In this document: positions 23,129-36,600 of the stretch, in pieces | How positions within the stretch are numbered: the stretch's first letter is position 1 | How the letters are laid out: each line of letters starts with the position of its first letter | NCBI RefSeq assembly: GCF_947179165.1 | Contig: NC_077245.1 | Span: 37,751,286-37,815,285 of the forward strand | Reading direction: 5' to 3' | Source: Solanum dulcamara | Lineage: Eukaryota; Streptophyta; Magnoliopsida; Solanales; Solanaceae | DNA length: 64,000 nucleotides | Translations under genes and position numbers: made by a program | The notes under the pieces: generated by a model | Seen by the model: the letters and a program-made list of their open reading frames with translations, nothing else | Database searches by the model: none | Told to the model about the DNA's origin: nothing

Positions 23129-26091
23129 TACCACGACCCAACCCCGTAGGCCGCGACTAGGGTCCGACCTGGACCCCGTATACATATCTATCAGCTGTGG
23201 TCACATTGAACTGTAAATAAAATAATATCATGTAACAGAGCCCTACTAGGCGATAACATTTTTATAAACCTTTAGCCCTTTTTATTTGTATCACAACATA
23301 ATAGGGCACGCAAGCCGATAAGGCTGCCATAACATAATAACATATATCATATATCATGTAGACCCAGCTAAATCAAACTAACATATCCAACCCACATATA
23401 CATGTTTACAGACCTCTAAAAATATAAATGACAATATATGGCGGGACAGGGCCCCCGCCGTACCCCCAAATGGACAAAACAATTTTACACATTAGTGGAC
23501 AGTATCAAAAACTAGGCCCCGATACAATGGAGCCTCTTCCAGCTGAGATGCATGGAATCCTATGCTGATGGACTCTCAAAACCTGTATCTGTACCTATGG
23601 GCATGAACGCAGCCCCCCGAGAAAGGGGGTCAGGACGACATATGTATTGAGTATGTAAAACGTAATATAATACACTAGAGGTATAATCGAAATAGAGAAG
23701 CAGGGGAACAAATTATCAAATTGAAGACATGTACCTGTACTCTGTGAATCACAAAAGCATGCATGCTCAATTTTTACAATATAGCCGGCTCTTTCAGGGT
23801 CAGGGGAATCACATCTGTAGGACAATCATAGTTCCGATGCCATCACCACCTTATTACAACACATCATCATATATATACATATGTACCCGGCCCTCTAGTG
23901 AAGGGCTCGGTGAACAATGCAGTGAATTGTGCACGATCACGTACCCGGCTCGGGACTCGGTGAAAGAAGGGTTACAGTATACACAAGTAGAGTAGTGAGT
24001 AACTATATGCAATTTAAATCATTATCAGAGACTCGACAAAATAAGAAAGTTAAGCTTTTGTTTGAGGACCCGAGTAACGGTGTAGTCATCTCGAGTGTCC
24101 TCTAAATGCCATTATGGGCTGTCTCAAAAGTAATCTCGGGGACCCTAGACATGTATTAACATGGGGACAAATCATTTATGGAATCAAAAACACTTAATCT
24201 CGTATAGTCTTTAAGACTTGGAGAGTGTACATTTGCTACCTCTTTAACATATAAAAGTTTCCAAGGAAATAGTTCGACTATTGTAGGAGTTCAATATTCA
24301 GAAGAAAATAAGAGATGTTTAAGAATGGAGTTATCCCGGAGCTCAGATCATATTCAACTTACAACTAAGACAAATACATGCCCAAAAAAAGAGAATATGC
24401 TTTATGAAGTCTATACTTTCCTTCAGGTGATCTTCATATACATATTTCGTACCTGGCCCATCATGGGGCTCGGTGAACCACTATGGCATCATAATCTCAT
24501 TTTTGTAACAAATACATATCAAGGGAAATGAGAGATAGTTGTACGTACTTATACAAAAACATGCCAAGAGCAAGCCTTACATACCTCTTGTGAGTTACTC
24601 TTTATCCCGTTCGCCTCGTCGTCCTTTGAACCTATTCAACATGAAAGTAATATGAATATCAACCACTCTTAGCTTTCAAGCATCTTAGGTTGCACCTTAG
24701 CATTCCTGGAATCTATTTCCTTGTCCGTCTCTTTGACTAGTTCTTTAATTAGGTAAGGCGTTAAAAACAATTATGCAGCACCTCCCCTATAATGTACCCT
24801 ATTCGAATTTCCAATTCCCCTTCTAATACCTACAGACAACCAACCACAACAACCTGCAGCATATTTTTAAGCAGTTCACATCAACAATATACAACATAAA
24901 CTCCAAACGACTCGCCCAAAGCTACGATACCAAAATAAGATTTCTAGTTTCCATTTTGCAAAACCTTTAACCGTATGAAGCGAGGGTCGGGTGCTGAAAA
25001 CAGCAGATCCCCCACATATTTTAGGACACACTTAGACCCTGCAACACGCACCACACAACCAGCAGCTGCCTCCATACATACAACGCCTCATTTCGCCTAC
25101 AATTTAACTACGACGACTTCGATTTCGATTGTTTCTACCGTTGAGCACTTCCACGACTTTTTTATACTTCCATCATCATAAAAGGTTTATAATACACTAT
25201 ATTACAACCCCATAAAGTCCAAATTTAAAGTATAAGTCTTACCTTACCCGAAATTGGCCAAAACTAGCCAAAATTGCACCTCGGAATTCTTTAGTCGCGC
25301 TGAAACTGTGTGGACTATTTGCTGTCCGTGTTGGCTGCACCAAGCCATGATTTTATACTTCTAATACCTCCATATCATCGTGGTATACGCTAGATAATTA
25401 ATTTACAGAACGAAATCAGGATGTACCTTGATTTTCCTCCTAGGCCGTCACTCTTTTCTCTCTAAGCTCTAGGGTTTTTGTTCTTGGTTTTGGATGAAAT
25501 TTAAGATAAGAAGCAGCCTCTTATTCACAATATACATATATATAGGTGTCCTTAGGAGGTGACACGTGTCAGCCCCTAAGGGTGATACGTGTCCAGCCCC
25601 TATGGGGCCACCGCATACATGCTTCCAATTAGGGGCTACCACGTGGCAGTAGGGTCCACCTCCCCCAAGAAGGTAGGTCACCTACTTGACCCCAAGCAGG
25701 TGGGTCACCTGCTTGCTTGAGGTGTTGCCACATGTTACTTCTCCATTGGCTGCCACATGTCATCCTTTCTCCTTCCTTATGGGTTCGTAATCTCATCTTA
25801 TTTTAAGAACCTATGTAATCCGTGCTACGCAAACTTGTACGTACTCCAATAGCTTAAGTATGTAAGACTTCCAAGTTAGTAATTTACGTGGGTAAATCGA
25901 GTCCTATGACTCATCACTTGGCCTTCAATTCCTTCCAGATTCTTATGGCTCTATTTCCAACCTTCCCTACTATGGAGTATCACATTCTCCCTTTGTAAAG
26001 TCGCTTGATAGTGTCGTAGCGTAACTGGCTCACATGATAATGTCTACGGAACTTAAGAGACATTCTGAGTTTAAAAGTGTGGGGTGTAACA
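23129..26091 (-). repeat. I 5' LTR
   Basis: Nearly collinear with 16273-19229. The terminal dinucleotide region is mutated (TACCACG for TGTCACG at 23129). Triple-hairpin block at 23595-23650. Two palindromic CAGGTGGGTCACCT-type units at about 25670-25720. Ends GGGGTGTAACA, followed by the target duplication CAACC. Confidence 0.9.
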
Positions 26092-26096
26092 CAACC

Positions 26097-28605
26097 CACT
26101 TATATACAACCCACATCCATATCCACAGACCTCTAAGAGTAAGGAGAACAATAACATAAGGCGGGATAGGGCCCCCGTCGTACCCATAAACAAAATGAAT
26201 ATATACATCAAGGTTTAGTATCCAAAATTAGGCTCCAGCACAATGGAGCACTTCTGGACCGCTGAGTGAGACTCCTATGCTGGCGTATCCCCAAACTGTG
26301 AACCTGTACCTGCGGGCATGAACGCACCCTCTCGAGAAAGAGGGTCAGTACGACAAATGCACTGAGTATATAAAACATAACATAGCATAACTGGAAACAT
26401 GTTTGAAACGGAGAAGCAGGAAATCAAGTACACTATAAAAGAATCCTCTATACCTATACTCTATGAATCATAAAAACATGCATGTTCAAATTATATCATA
26501 TAGGCGGCCCTATCAGGGGTCCGGTGGATACACTTGTAAGATCATCACAACCTAGTGCCATCACCACCTTATTACAATACATCATCATATATATATGCAT
26601 ACGTATCCCGACCCTCTAGTGAGGGGTTCGGTAGACAATACAGTGAATTATGCACAATTACTATTCCCGGCCTGGGACATGGTAAAAGAAGTGCTACAGT
26701 ATACACGAGTAGAGTAGTGAGTAACTATATGCAGTTTAAATTGTTATTGGAGATCGACCGTATATGAAGGCTGAGCTAGCGTCTGAGAATCAGGGTGGTA
26801 AGATGATCATCTCAAGTGCCCTTTAAAGGCCATTAGGACTATATTAATTAACATCTCGGGGTACCTAGGCACATACCAAAGTAATGCTAATCGCTTAAGG
26901 ATTTCAGAGTACATGTAGTCATATAGTCTCTCCGATTAGGAACCTATATATTCATTGTCTACTAAACGTATAGTAAGTTCGAGGAAAGTAGTTCAACTAC
27001 AGTGAGAGTTCACTATCCAGAAGAGAATAGGAGACATTTAGGAATGGAATAACTTCAAATATCGTATTACATTTTTCTTACCTCTAAGATATACCAAAAG
27101 AAAGAGAAAGAATAGGCTTTACATACCTCTTACGGGTTACTTGTTATTCCGTTCGTCTTGTCGTCCTTTGAAACTAAGTAACATAAAAGCAACATGAATA
27201 TTAAAAACCCTTGGCTTTCCAGCACCTTAGGTTACAAATGAGTATTCATAGAAATCAACCCCTCACTCGCCTCCTCGATTGGTTCTTTAACTAGTTAAAG
27301 AGTTAACGAAAATTGGGCAACATTTCCCCTATAATGTGCCCTATCTGAATCCCCAATTATGTCCTTAATACCTAAATACAACCAACAACATAAACATTAG
27401 CTCATATATATGTATAACGTGGCAACATTACACAACATAAACTCCAAACGACTCACTCAAAACTACGACACCAAAATAAGGTTTCTAGTTTCCAATTTGC
27501 AAAGCCTTTAACCGTACGAAGAGGGGGTCTTGTGGATGACACCAGAAGCTCCTCCACCTATTTTAGGACACATTTAGACCCTTCAACCCACACCACAAAA
27601 CCAGCAGAAGCCTCCACACACACAACACCTCATTTCGACTATAATTTAACTATGACGATTTCAATTTTAATTATTTCTTTCACTGAGCATATCCACAATT
27701 TTTTATACTTCCAGCAGTATAAAAGGTACATAATACACTCCATAAAAACCCGATAAAGTCTAAATTTAAATGAGAATACTTACCTTACCCAAAATTGGCC
27801 AAAACTAGCCAAAATTGTGCCTTGGAAACCTCTTTAGCGTGCTGGAAGTTGGGACTGTTTGTAGCTCATTCTTGCTGCCCCAAAATGGATTTTTATGTTA
27901 TTAAACACCGCTATATCACCGTAGTATACCTTAAATAATTAATTTACGGAGCGAAATTAGAACGTACCTATTTTTCTCTCCTAGCCGTCCTCTTTTTCTC
28001 TCTAGACATAGGGTTTGTTCTTCTTTTTTTGTTTGCTGAAGTTTAAGTGTAGAAACTGAACTTAGGTCATAATATACATGTATATATATGGTCCTAGGAG
28101 GTGACACATGTCAGGCCATTGGGGGATACGTGTCCAGCCCTTATTGGGCAACCATGTCTATGCAAGCAAGTAGGGACTGCCATATGGCAGTGGGGCCCAC
28201 CTCCCCCAAGCAGGTGGGTCACCTGCTTGCTTGAGGTTCTTCCACGTTTCACTCCTCCATTGGCTGCCACATGTCTTTTTTTTCTCTTCCTCATGGGTTC
28301 GTAATCTCGTCCTATTTTAAGAGCCTATGTAATCTGTGCTACGTGCTTGGTATGTACTCCAATAGATTAGGTATGTAATACTTCTAAGTTAGGAGCTTAC
28401 ATAGGTAAATCGAGTCCTACAACTCATTACTTAGCCTCCAATTCCTTCTGGATCCTTATAACTCTATTTCCAACCTTCTCTACTACGGGGTATCACATTC
28501 TCCCTTCCTTAGAGTCATTTGATGGTGTCGTAGGTTATTCGGATCTCATGATAATGTCTAAGGAACTTAAGAGACATTCCAAATTTAAAAGTGTGGGGAA
28601 TAACA
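26097..28605 (-). repeat. K/G LTR, second part
   Basis: Continues the LTR interrupted at 16272; total length without I is about 2845 bp. It ends GGGGAATAACA, directly followed by a reversed PPT and hairpin, so on this side it acts as a 3' LTR, while on the other side (15937) it adjoins a PBS and gag as a 5' LTR. Triple hairpin at 26310-26365. Confidence 0.85.
26310..26365 (-). other. Triple hairpin of the K/G LTR with compensatory changes
   Basis: On the minus strand: TCAGTGC/GTACTGA, then ACCCTCT/AGAGGGT, then TGCG/CGCA. The middle stem is ACCCCC/GGGGGT-like in most other copies; here both arms changed and the pairing is perfect over 7 bp. Confidence 0.6.
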
Positions 28606-30007
28606 TTCTTCCCCCCATTAGAACATTCGTCCCCGAATGTTACATAAAACTTCTCTTAAGAGTTCATATAGATTGTGAGGAGATTTCTTTCTAGTGCGAT
28701 AACACATATTTTCATCCAAGTAATTAACATACAAGTTCCAAGAGTTGGGATTACATATATATACCGGGAATAGGTACGGATACTTGTGTCTCATGTCCTA
28801 TTCAGCTTCCCAGGTCATTTCTTCACGATTCCTATTTCGCCATAACACCTTGACTGAAGCTACGTCCTTAGTCCGCAGTCTTCTAATCTATCGATCCAGG
28901 ATGGCAATCGGTTGTTCGTCATAGGCCAATTCTTTCATGACCTGGATGTCAGCTATGGGATATACTTGGGATAGGTCACCTACACAATTGCAAAGCATTG
29001 ATACACAAAAAAGTAGATGTACTGCTTCCAGGTTCGTCGATAATTCTAGCTCATAGGCAACCTTGCCTATTCGTAAAAGAATCAGGTAAGGGCTAATATA
29101 TCTCGGACTCAACTTCCCTTTCTTGACGAACCTCATTACTCCTTTCATGGGAGAATCTTTGAAGAACACCCATTCGCCCACTTGAAATTCCAATGGTCGA
29201 CGTCGACTGTCTGCTATGACTTCTGTCGACTTTGGGTGGTTAATAATCTCTCCCAAATAAAGTTTATCTTTTCCACCGCCTGTTGGACCATGTCTGGGCT
29301 TATTAGTTGCGTTTCGCCAACATCAAACCAACCAATAGGTGACATGCACTTCCTGCCGTATAAAGCCTCATACGATGCTATCTGAATGCTGGAGTAATAA
29401 CCGTTATTGTAGGCAAACTCAAAATGAGGTATATGATCATCCTAGCTGCCTTTAAAGTCAATTATGCAGGCTCATAACATATCGTCTAGTGTCTGAATAG
29501 TGCGCTTGGCCTGCCCATCAGTCTGAGGATGAAATGTCGTGCTAAGGCTTACTTGTGTTTCTAGACCTTCTTGAAAGGACAGCCAAAAATGGGCTGTAAA
29601 CTGAGCTCCCCTGTCCGAAATAATAGATGTGGGAACTCTATGAAGTCGTACTATTTCCTTGACGTACAACTTCGCATAGTCCTCGGCTAAGTATATGGTC
29701 TTGACAGGGAGGAAGTGGGCTGATTTTGTCAGCCTATCCATAATAACCCATATGGAATCCTTCTTCTAGAGAGTGCAAGGTAAGCCAGTAATGAAATTCA
29801 TGTTAATCGCTTCCTATTTCCAAGTTGGAATCTCCATCTCCTGTAGTAGCCCACCCAATTTTTAATGTTCAACTTTAACTTGCTGGCAGTTCGGGCATTG
29901 GGCTATGAACTCTGCTATATCCCTTTTCATACCATCCCACCAATACAAACATTTGAGGTCGTGATACATCATGGTTGACCCCGGATGAATAGAATAACGA
30001 GCATGAT
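28606..30007 (-). pseudogene. G integrase with PPT: 3' end of pol, no RT left
   Basis: On the minus strand, starting at the right: an integrase zinc-binding module (HHARYSIHPGS ... FIAQCPNCQQVKVEH, about 29870-30007). Next is the catalytic core (29472-29741): MDRLTKSAHF, ISDRGAQFTAHF, and FHPQTDGQAKRTIQTLDDML. The third catalytic residue, normally Glu in QAERT, is Lys here. Then the GPY-type module (28888-29256): SRRRPLEFQVGEWVF, GKLSPRYISPYLI, IGKVAYELEL. The reversed PPT (28606-28619) and hairpin (28622-28641) follow. Upstream pol is missing: 30008 is already LTR. It is the best-kept integrase in the window, yet it has stops and a lost catalytic residue. Confidence 0.88.
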
Positions 30008-30800
30008 GTGCCTTGGAAATCTCTTTAGCGTGCTGGAAGTTGCGGACTGTTTGTAGCTCATTCTTGCTTCCAAAAATGGATTTTTATGTTATTAAACACC
30101 GCTATATCACCGTAGGATACCTTAAATAATTAATTTACTGAGCGAAATTGGAACGTACCTATTTTTCTCTCCTAGCCGTCCTCTTTTTCTCTCTAGACTT
30201 AGGGTTTGTTCTTCTTTTTTTTGTTTGCTGAAGTTTAAGTGTAGAAACTGAACTTAGGTCATAATATACATGTATATATATGGTCCTAGGAGGTGACACA
30301 TGTCAGCCCATTGGGGGACACGTATCCAGCCCCTATTGGGCCACCATGTCCATGCAATCAAGGAGGGGCTGCCACATGGCAGTGGGGCCCACCTCCCCTA
30401 AGCAGGTGGGTCACCTACTTGACCCTAAAAAGGTGGGTCACATGCTTTCTTGAGGTGCTGCCACGTGTCTTTTTTTCTCTTCCTCATGGGTTCGTAATCT
30501 CGTCCTATTTTAAGAGCATATGTAATCCATGCTACGTAAGCTTGGTATATACTCCTATAGATTAGGTATGTAAGACTTCTAAGTTAGGAGCTTACGTAGG
30601 TAAATCGGGTTCTACGACTCATTACTTGGCCTCCAATTTCTTCTGGATCCTTATGACTCTATTTCCAACCTTCTCTACTATGGGGTATCACATTCTCTCT
30701 TCCTTAGAGTCATTTGATGATGCCGTAGCTTATCCGGCTCTCATGATAATGTCTAATGAACTTAAGAGACATTCCAAGTTTAAAAGTGTGGGGTGTAGCA
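30008..30800 (-). repeat. G partial LTR
   Basis: Aligns with 27811-28605 of the K/G LTR and ends GGGGTGTAGCA at 30800. The first two thirds of this LTR plus gag, protease, RT and RNase H were removed in one deletion whose edge lies near GATGTGCC (30002-30011), where the integrase end and the LTR body share a few bases. Confidence 0.85.
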
Positions 30801-31533
30801 AAATTCCTAGCTAGACCCTAGACATGACGCAATGAATAGGACCTGACAGACCCTAAACAAGCCTCGTAGCATAGTGTGACTTGATAATAGACTAATACTA
30901 ACATAAAACTGAGATACAAAAAGGTAAGGCTTAAAAACATCTTATTATAGCTACTCAACATAAGACGAATCTAAGAGTAACATATGTAATGTGGAAGAAA
31001 ACATACTAGTCTTACATAACCTCTTCTACATAGTAGGCTATACGACAAGCCCTAGCTCACCAATATAAATTTGAAACTCATAGAAGTCTTTAAATAAATT
31101 CAAAGAGAACTAATAATATGGTTGTGTACTTGAAGCATGAGGACTCACCAAAATTGTATAAGCCGATAAGAATCTGAAACTCGCCACATCTAGAAGAAGG
31201 AGAATCAGAACCTATATTATAAAGTAATTTAGGCACAGAGAAGTATGCATAAGTACTATAGGATATATTAAGTATGGACAATCTACATTGCATGATATAA
31301 AAATATGATGATGCAATGACCAAGTTAAAATATGTTATCATTCTTTAGAAAATAAGACATGGTCAAAGCTTCATAAGAAAATGGTACGCTAAACATAACG
31401 TAATAAAAATCATAAATCATTGTGAGAAATATTGTTAACTGACATAAACCATGTGAGTTATCACATGGAGTCCGGTGTTTTGCTCGCACACCGAAGGAGA
31501 GGGTCCATACTTGCCTAGGTAAGGGTTATTACA
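30801..31533. other. Unassigned AT-rich stretch
   Basis: About 730 bp not matching any other part of the window. It has no long open frame and no PBS or PPT. The near palindromes AACCATGTGAGTTATCACATGG (about 31447-31468; arms CCATGTGA/TCACATGG) and GGTGTTTTGCTCGCACACC are present. It may be the host DNA into which G and H inserted, or part of another LTR. Confidence 0.5.
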
Positions 31534-33675
31534 TGTAATGAGCTCCAAGGTCATTTTTATGCTTTTGCATGATTTTACCATTTTACCCTTTCTCATAGCT
31601 TCTTTAAAAATCATATATGATGTTGGCATGGGTGGCATGCTTCCCAAGGTTTCCGGTTGATTTTTGAGGTGGGTTGGCTATTTTTGAGGCTTAAAGTGTG
31701 AAAGTGTTGACTTTAATCAACATTTGGATATTCAGGTGTCATATGAGAATTCCAACGGTTTCATCAACTACGTAAGGTCCATTTTGGTCTAGGAGGAAGG
31801 TTGATTTAGGTATTGGAGTCTTTGTTTTGAGTTTAGGTGGTTTTTCCATTTTAACTTTATATTTTGGCCAAGTTTTACGTCGGTCAACATTTTGAGTAAA
31901 TGCGCTTGAATTAAAATTTCGTCAATGCGGTTAGCTCTGAAATGCCGATTTTGGTCTAGAACGACCTTTGGTACAGTTCATGAGGTGCTCAGAATGAATT
32001 TTAGACCGTTTGTGTGTTTTGAATGCTTTCTTTGAAATGTGTTGCATTTGTTCAACCTTTCGATGAAACAACCTTCGTTGGAAAATCCATCAATTCTATT
32101 GAGTCTGGAATACAATTTCTAATTGGATAGAATAGTTTGTTTGCGTTTGTGGGGTTCTTAATCAATTTCGGACCCCCATCAGAGAAAAAATTATTCTCCA
32201 AGTTCAGCACCAGTTGAACTACTTGTGCAGGAACTTCTACTCTTTGCGTTCTCCACCCAAGGGTCTGCGATCACAAAGGTATGAGAACCTGGACATTGTA
32301 ATCGCGTGATTGACCATCGCAATCATGATGGATTAACTGGAGTAGACCTCGTGATCGCGAATCCAATCACGCGATCGCAATGAATAAATTCACTAATTTT
32401 AGTGAATTAAAGAGCCCGTTTGCAGCAACTAAGTCCCATTTCGAGAATTAGAAATTTTTGGAGTTTGATAGCAATTCTTGGCCATTTTCGATCATTTTTG
32501 TTGTGGTGCATTGAGAATTCTTGTGGGAATGTTTTGAGACCTTTCTCCGTCTTAAAAACCTTGTCTGTTTCACATAAATTCTATGGTTTCTTGCATTTTT
32601 GAACTATTCTAGGGTTTGAATTTGGTGGGTTGTTTGAGGTTTTCCGGAGCTCAAAATGTGCCCATTTTGGGGCATAAGTTCCTTGAGTCGTTTGGGACCA
32701 TGTGATGGAGTTGATTTTTTGATTTTGTGTGCAGTTCCCAAATGTCAAATTTTGATCTGATTTTAGTTCCATTTATAATTATAGCAATATGGGTATCGTT
32801 GGCCTTGTTTTGATGTGTTCTTAGATAATTTGATAGAGTGACATCATTTAGAGGTGGCCCAAAAAGGAAAGACTCAAAATTCACAGTTTGGGTGCAGTTT
32901 CGACTATGAGTTAGGTTTTCGCTTACTTTTTTTAGACTTGGATTGACTAGAGTTAATATATTTTGAGTATTAACACATGATTAGGCTGGTGATTTTGGTG
33001 TTGATATTCCATTGAGAAGTTGGGAGTCGATGATCATCGTTAGTGATTCGTTTGGAGATTTAGTCATTGGATCCTTAGCCTAGGTGATATCTTTTTTTTA
33101 TATAGATTAGAATCCTTAGAGCTTGCTCCTAGGTTATTTGAATATAGGATGCATTTGCTTGACTTGCTTGGTTTGGTTGCCGGTGATGTGATTTTGGTGT
33201 ATGCATATATCTTGCTTACTTGTAATATTGAAATATTGGCTCCGAGGTCATGTTTTTGATACACCGGAGTCTTAGTTAGTAATTTGGCACCATTGACGGG
33301 ATTTTTACTCAACTCGAGCGATATATGATTTTGACATACTACTTTTATTAATTTATCTCGCCAGTATTAAAATCCTTTTTAAAGAATAAAACGGTGATAT
33401 CAAGATCTTTTATTGATGAATAAGTATAATAATTTAAAGGAAATGTCATTGTTATTTTAGTTATGGCATTTCTTATAGAGAAGCTCGAGGGGTGAATTTT
33501 GGGTGATCCATCGATACAGATTTTGGGTTATTACTATTACTATTATTATTGAGAATATCGAGGTGTAAATTCTAGGCGGCCAATGATACATATTCGGGTT
33601 ACAATTATTACTACTACTATTGGGAAGCTCGAGACGTGAAGTTTGGGTACTTCATGATACTATTGGAGGATATTC
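31534..33675 (+). repeat. H 5' LTR, left part
   Basis: Starts near TGTAATGAGCTCCAAGGTCA. The first 170 bp match the start of the 3' LTR at 60430 at roughly 80%. It belongs to a different LTR family from A-F. It is interrupted by B; the target duplication TATTC is at 33671-33675. A short ACT/TAT microsatellite-like tract lies at about 33530-33555. Together with 45053-45791 the LTR is about 2.9 kb. Confidence 0.8.
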
Positions 33676-36600
33676 TGTTACACCCCGCACTCTTGAGCTC
33701 GGAACGTCTTCTTAAGTTCCTTAGATACTATCATGTGAGCCGGATAAGCTACAACACTATCAAACAACTCTAAGGAAAGAAGATTGTGATACCTCGCGAG
33801 AAGGGAGGTCGGAGATAGAGTCATAAGAATCCGGAAAGAGTTGGAGGCTAAGAAATGAGTCGTAGGACTCGATTTACCTACGTAAGACACTAAGTTAAGA
33901 GTCTTATACACTTAAGTTGTTTAAGGATATGCCAAGCTTACGTAGTGCGGATTACATGAGCTCTTAAAGTAAGACAAGATTACGAACCCGCGAGGAAGGA
34001 AAAAAGACGACGCGTGGCAGCCAATGGAGGAGCGACACGTGGCAGCACCTCAAGCAAGCAGGTGATGCACCTACTTAGGGTCAAGTAGGTGATGCAGCTG
34101 CTTGGGGAGGTGGACCCCGCTGCCACGTGGCAGCCCCTAATTGGCAGCATGACACGGTGGCCCAATAGGGGCTGGAAATGTGTCCCTCTTAGGGGATGAC
34201 ACGTGTCACCCCTTGGGACCACCTATATTAGTTGATATGTATCCAAAATCTTCAGCTTGTTCATTAAAAATTTCCAGCAGCAACGTGAACAAAGAACCCT
34301 AAAGCTTAAGGAGAGAAACTTGCGACGGCTTTGGGAGAAAAATAGGTAAGGCCCGATTTCTTTCCGTGAATTAATTATTTAAGGTATCCTATGGTGATAT
34401 GACGGTGTTTAACAACATAAAATTTATCGTTAGGGAAAAGAGGAGATTTTGTTCTTGTTAATAGACCCGTTTTTGAAAATACCACTGTTAGTAAAACCAG
34501 TATAACTCCTTCTGTATAGCTCCGTTTCAAATGATTAAAGATGTTTTGGAAAGATATTACACAGGGCTACAACTTTCATGTAGACGCTACAACCCAGTTT
34601 TGCTTTTCTCTACTCCAAAAATGGTGGTGAAGCTTGAGGGAGCTGCTGTCCAGATTTCGTTCTGGAAATCCTACACAGACTGCTGTTGATATTTTGGGCA
34701 TATCTCTTTGTACAAAATTGCTGTAGGGATGATTCGAAATGGTATGCGACCTTGAGACACATGTATATAACTTTCATTTAGAACACAAATCCTGTTCCCG
34801 TCAATTAGCCCTTCGAAACTAAGGGACAATACGAGACAGTAACCTGCCCAGAATTCACGTTTTGATAACTTTGGTGAATTTTGACCAATTTCGGGTGAGG
34901 TAAGGTCTTAACTTCTAATTTGAAGTTTATGGTGTTGTTATAAGGTGTATTAAACACCTTTTAGGCTGCTGGAAGTGTAAAAATGTCATAGCAATGTTTA
35001 ACGTTCGAAGCAATCCAAATTGTAGTCGTTATAGTCGAATTGTTGTCGAAGTGAAGTGTTGTTAGTGTGAGTGGTTGCTGCAGGGGTGTGAGGTGTGGTT
35101 GCAGGGCCTAAATGTGTTTTAAAGTGGTTTATGGTTCTTCTGGTTGAAGCCACATGACCCCTCGTTGTGTATAATTAAAGGCGTTACAAAATAAAGGCTA
35201 GACGCCCTATTGTGATATGGTATTTTTGAATAAGCCGTTTGAAGTTTATGTTGTATATTGTTGTTGCGTATTGCTTAAACATATGCTTCAGGTTGTTGTT
35301 GTTGGTTGGCTGTAGGTCTTAGGGACCTAATTGGAAATCCGGATAGGGCACATTGTAGGGGAGGTGCTGTCCAATTTTCGTTAACACCTTAACAAACTAA
35401 AGAACTAGTCGAGGAAACGACTAAGGAAATAGATTCCATTAATACTAAGGTGTAACCTAAGATACTGGAAGGTTAATAAAGGTTGATATTCATATTAATT
35501 TTATGTTGGATAGGTTCAAAGGACGACGAGGCGAATGGGATAAAGAGTAACTCACAAGAGGTATGTGAAGCTTTCTTTTGGCATGTTTTTGGGAATTAGT
35601 ATGTAGAACTATCTTTATTTTCTTTTGGCATGTCTTAGATGTAAGTTATAAATGATATGTATATGATATGTGGGATTCAATCCATTCATAAAGCCCTGAA
35701 TATAAGTCGAAACTCTTATTTACTTCTTGATGTTAGAACTCCTGCAATAGCTGAGTTGTTGCCCTTAAGTCTTTTATGTTATGAAAACTAGTACATGTAA
35801 AGCCTATTTCTCCTTTCCTTTTGAATGGCTTAACTTTAAGTGAAATGGTATATGATATAGGTCTAGAGGTAATTCCATTTATGAGCTCTGATTGTAACTC
35901 GTGACTTGTAGTCACTCTTGAACATTAAGAGTCTGAAAGTAGTCAAACTACTATTCTCGAGCCTGCTATATAATGAATAATAAGTGGAAGTACCAGCTCC
36001 TCTCCATTTAAAGGCTCTGAAATGGTAAAAGCGTCTGATTGCATAATTTGAGTCTTTGACTAGATAACTGTGTCTCTGATTGCATAATCGTGTCTTTGAT
36101 TACATAAACCATGTTTCTGATTGCATAAGCTATATGGCATTGTCTGGATGCATGTCTGTGATTCTTGAGGCCCCAACTGATGTAAGCCCTAATGACATCT
36201 AAAGGGATACCTCGGATAATTACTCCCCAGTCTTCAGGTGATGGTTCACTTGACTGTTTCATCGAGTCTTAAATAATGACTTAGTTGCATATGGTTTCTC
36301 ACTACTCTACTCGTACATACTGTAACCCATCCTTCCTCGAGTCCCACGATGGGCCGGGATATGTTATCATGCACAGTGTTACTACTTCTTTCACCGCGTC
36401 CCGGGCCGGATGTGTATAGTTCCACGCACGAGGAGACGATGCCGTACGTGAGGTGTGATATATGTTATATGTTATGACGATGCGATTATTCACCGAGTCC
36501 CGGGCCGGCTGTAATATGATTGTATATGTGGTGAAATAAGGAAGGAACACCGAGTCCCTCCTTAGAGGGCCGGGTACATATGTATATTATGATGGTACGC

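Larger units (their letters stand above)
16273..26091 (-). mobile_element. I: non-autonomous gypsy element, same family as A
   Basis: Complete element on the minus strand: 3' LTR 16273-19229 (2957 bp), internal region 19230-23128, 5' LTR 23129-26091 (2963 bp). Perfect 5-bp target duplication CAACC at 16268-16272 and 26092-26096. It is inserted in the K/G LTR, which continues on both sides. The LTRs differ by a few percent by eye, so I is older than A or B. The internal region shares the PBS, leader, sense ORF, internal PPT, antisense 101-codon ORF, antisense 5S segment and integrase tail with A, and lacks recognisable gag and RT. Confidence 0.93.

Noticed and set aside
28888..29741. Active integrase in G
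   Set aside because: The third catalytic residue is Lys instead of Glu, the frame is broken, and the rest of pol is missing.
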